From Amia ocellicauda (taxonomy: Eukaryota; Chordata; Actinopteri; Amiiformes; Amiidae): a stretch of DNA of 64,000 bases. Numbering within the stretch: the first letter of the stretch is position 1; every line of letters starts with the position of its first letter. This document shows positions 62,701 to 64,000 of the stretch, one piece after another. The position numbers and the translations under genes are program-made. The notes under the pieces were generated by a model, which saw only the letters and a program-made list of their open reading frames with translations, searched no databases and was not told the DNA's origin. Location of the stretch: assembly GCF_036373705.1 (NCBI RefSeq), contig NC_089857.1, positions 32,098,284-32,162,283 on the forward strand. Reading direction: 5' to 3'.

Positions 62701-62950
62701 CTCTCCAGATGTGTTCGACTAGTCTTATTAATGAACACTGGTGCATTGTTTAAAGATGCATTTAGACTAAAATAAGTACATATACTGTAGTGTTCACAGG
62801 AATAGTCAGTCAATTTGTGATAGGATTCCACTCCTTAGTCTATTCAATATTTTGCTCTGTTCTGTTTCAGGGAGTTACAGAGCTGATGGCTCCTCCTTTT
62901 CTTCATCCCCATCTGCTCCCAGTAATTTAAAGATCTTCAAAGCAAAACAG
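50704..62950 (+). CDS. TUT7: Terminal uridylyltransferase 7 (TUT7/ZCCHC6), 26 coding exons, 3' end uncertain
   Basis: Cytoplasmic enzyme that adds uridines to pre-let-7 and to mRNA 3' ends. Exons: 50704-51211, 51650-51813, 51987-52103, 52702-52879, 53119-53207, 53509-53560, 53654-53723, 54039-54165, 54270-54389, 54996-55127, 55484-55664, 56220-57313, 57487-57637, 58023-58109, 58233-58333, 58706-58763, 58968-59071, 59177-59266, 59658-59771, 60383-60460, 60551-60728, 61184-61231, 61317-61408, 61999-62114, 62347-62612, 62871-62950. All phases agree, giving 1465 codons (human about 1495 aa). A C2H2 finger (C236, C239) precedes a first nucleotidyltransferase domain with GSS at 330-332 and D342-V-N344 in place of DxD, so it is inactive. 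A long acidic linker is in the big exon. CCHC knuckles lie at C950, C1332 and C1418. The second catalytic domain has GSS at 1031-1033 and D1043, D1045, D1104, so it is active. The stop codon is not certain. Confidence 0.95.
53230..53480. repeat. Probable dispersed-repeat fragment in a TUT7 intron
   Basis: The segment containing GATCGCAGGGAGGTGGTCAG and CCTGACCTCAGTGGGAATGT has the texture of a repeat common in fish genomes. No family could be named from sequence alone. Confidence 0.3.
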
Positions 62951-64000
62951 GTAAGTGCTCTTATATATTGGATATGAAGAACCCAAACTCACCTGAGTGT
63001 TTTATATGGGATAAGTACCAGCATTAGAGATTGCAGGTTTGAACCTTATCCAGAGGCATCTTGAGTGGAAATGTGCATCTGTGAATCTGGCCTGGCCATC
63101 CTTGCTTTGTTATGCTTACTTGCCAGTTCAGCTGCTCCAGATTTGTTTGTGTTTTCAGTTTTAATGAAGTACGTATTTCCTGTGTGCGCTTGTTTATTTG
63201 TTATCTAGAGTGTATATAATTATACACATGAATCCCTCGAACGATTAAATACATTTTAGGAAGTGAAATGCTATATTTAAAAGTATGACTAATATCGTAA
63301 TGCAATACAGAAACCGAGAGAAATGTAAGGCAGCAAGGAGTCACAAATGCAAGACCCAAACACAAAGTGCACCAGGAATTTAAATTTAAATAATTTTAAT
63401 TAAAAATTTAACTATTTCTCTGTCAGAATTGTCAGAAATGTATAACTCCAAAAATTAAGTTTTAAAGCATCCTGGAGCAATCCAGAAAGTTCTGAATCAT
63501 CACCATATGTTCATGCTCTGCCCAAGCTGCGCAGACCACAAATGCAGTCGTGTAGCCTGGGTTTCTTGGGAGGCAGAGGGGGCGCTTGTCCAACTCTGAA
63601 TTTTTCCTTTGTGAAGCAGCATCTTCACCTCTGAGCTGTTTTTGAATTTCACATTATAGACCCTTGATGGAGAATACCAGGTGGCCCTGTAGCAGCAATT
63701 ATTTTTAATGATTAAGATTGTCCTTGTTCCCAATGAAGTGACTTTTTGTTAGTGCTTTATATCTGTTAATTGAATAAATATTCACTGAATATTATGTAAC
63801 TGTATTGGCTGAAAAATCTTTCATTTTGTTCCCTTAAGTGTAATAGAGGTGTATAAAATGTTGTCTGAATAACGCATATCATTACATTTCCATTGTTTGA
63901 TTTGTGATGATGGGAGGGAGATTGTACATTCTACACTTTTACTTGCATATACAAATCAGTATTCTATTGTGTTACCCGATTATTGAAGTATATGTAGCAA
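62951..64000. other. 3' flank or last introns of TUT7
   Basis: The last traced exon ends with a clean GTAAGT donor, so at least one more exon should follow. A possible tiny terminal exon starts at 63311 after AATACAG and reads K-P-R-E-M-stop, but its pyrimidine tract is weak. Otherwise AT-rich with no recognised feature. Confidence 0.3.

Noticed and set aside
63311..63328. Tiny terminal exon of TUT7 (K-P-R-E-M-stop)
   Set aside because: Weak pyrimidine tract and no family support; kept only as a possibility in the 3' flank entry.
1..64000. CRISPR arrays, tRNA or rRNA genes
   Set aside because: No spaced identical repeats and no cloverleaf or rRNA-like sequence noticed; this is a vertebrate nuclear locus.

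Overview
This is vertebrate nuclear DNA. Genes are split by GT-AG introns, long AT-rich stretches hold no genes, and di- and trinucleotide repeats are common. A complete BEL/Pao LTR retrotransposon, Ty3/Gypsy, CR1-like, L2-like, Tc1-like and hAT-like elements point to a ray-finned fish (BEL/Pao is absent from mammals and birds). The CR1 3' ends made of TTCTTATG units would suit an early-branching lineage, but I cannot name the species.

The core is a multiciliated-cell differentiation locus. GPX8 (237-1769, +) is complete in three exons. On the opposite strand lie the first two coding exons of CDC20B (7577-7639 and 7360-7431), found by hand because each is too short to show as an open frame. 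In the next CDC20B intron are four minus-strand hairpins of the miR-34/449 family (about 6480-6548, 6326-6394, 6203-6266, 4826-4882), all with seed GGCAGTG. This matches the mammalian layout, where miR-449 sits in CDC20B intron 2. Further right are MCIDAS (multicilin, 39171-43282, -, seven exons, 379 aa) and CCNO (cyclin O, 45855-47521, -, three exons, 356 aa), the regulators that commit cells to making many cilia. In mammals miR-449 acts in the same programme by lowering Notch signalling and cell-cycle genes. The putative CDC20B/miR-449 promoter (about 7880-8090) is CpG-rich and carries an X-box-like (RFX) site, an inverted CCAAT box and an E2F-like GCGGGAA.

The right end (50704-62950, +) is TUT7 (ZCCHC6), a terminal uridylyltransferase, with 26 coding exons traced (1465 codons). 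Its first nucleotidyltransferase domain has lost the catalytic aspartate pattern, its second keeps it, and three CCHC knuckles are intact.

Between CDC20B and MCIDAS (about 8-39 kb) is a gene-free stretch loaded with mobile elements: CR1-like 3' ends (14.75 and 15.65-16.03 kb), a composite of Tc1-like terminal repeats enclosing an internally deleted Gypsy copy and an L2-like LINE piece (20809-24782), a very young BEL/Pao element with apparently identical 541-bp LTRs and a TCTAC target duplication (27203-35304), and a 319-bp hAT-like MITE with an 8-bp target duplication (37563-37881). Exon boundaries were derived by hand from splice consensus, phase agreement and remembered family sequence; no alignment was run.
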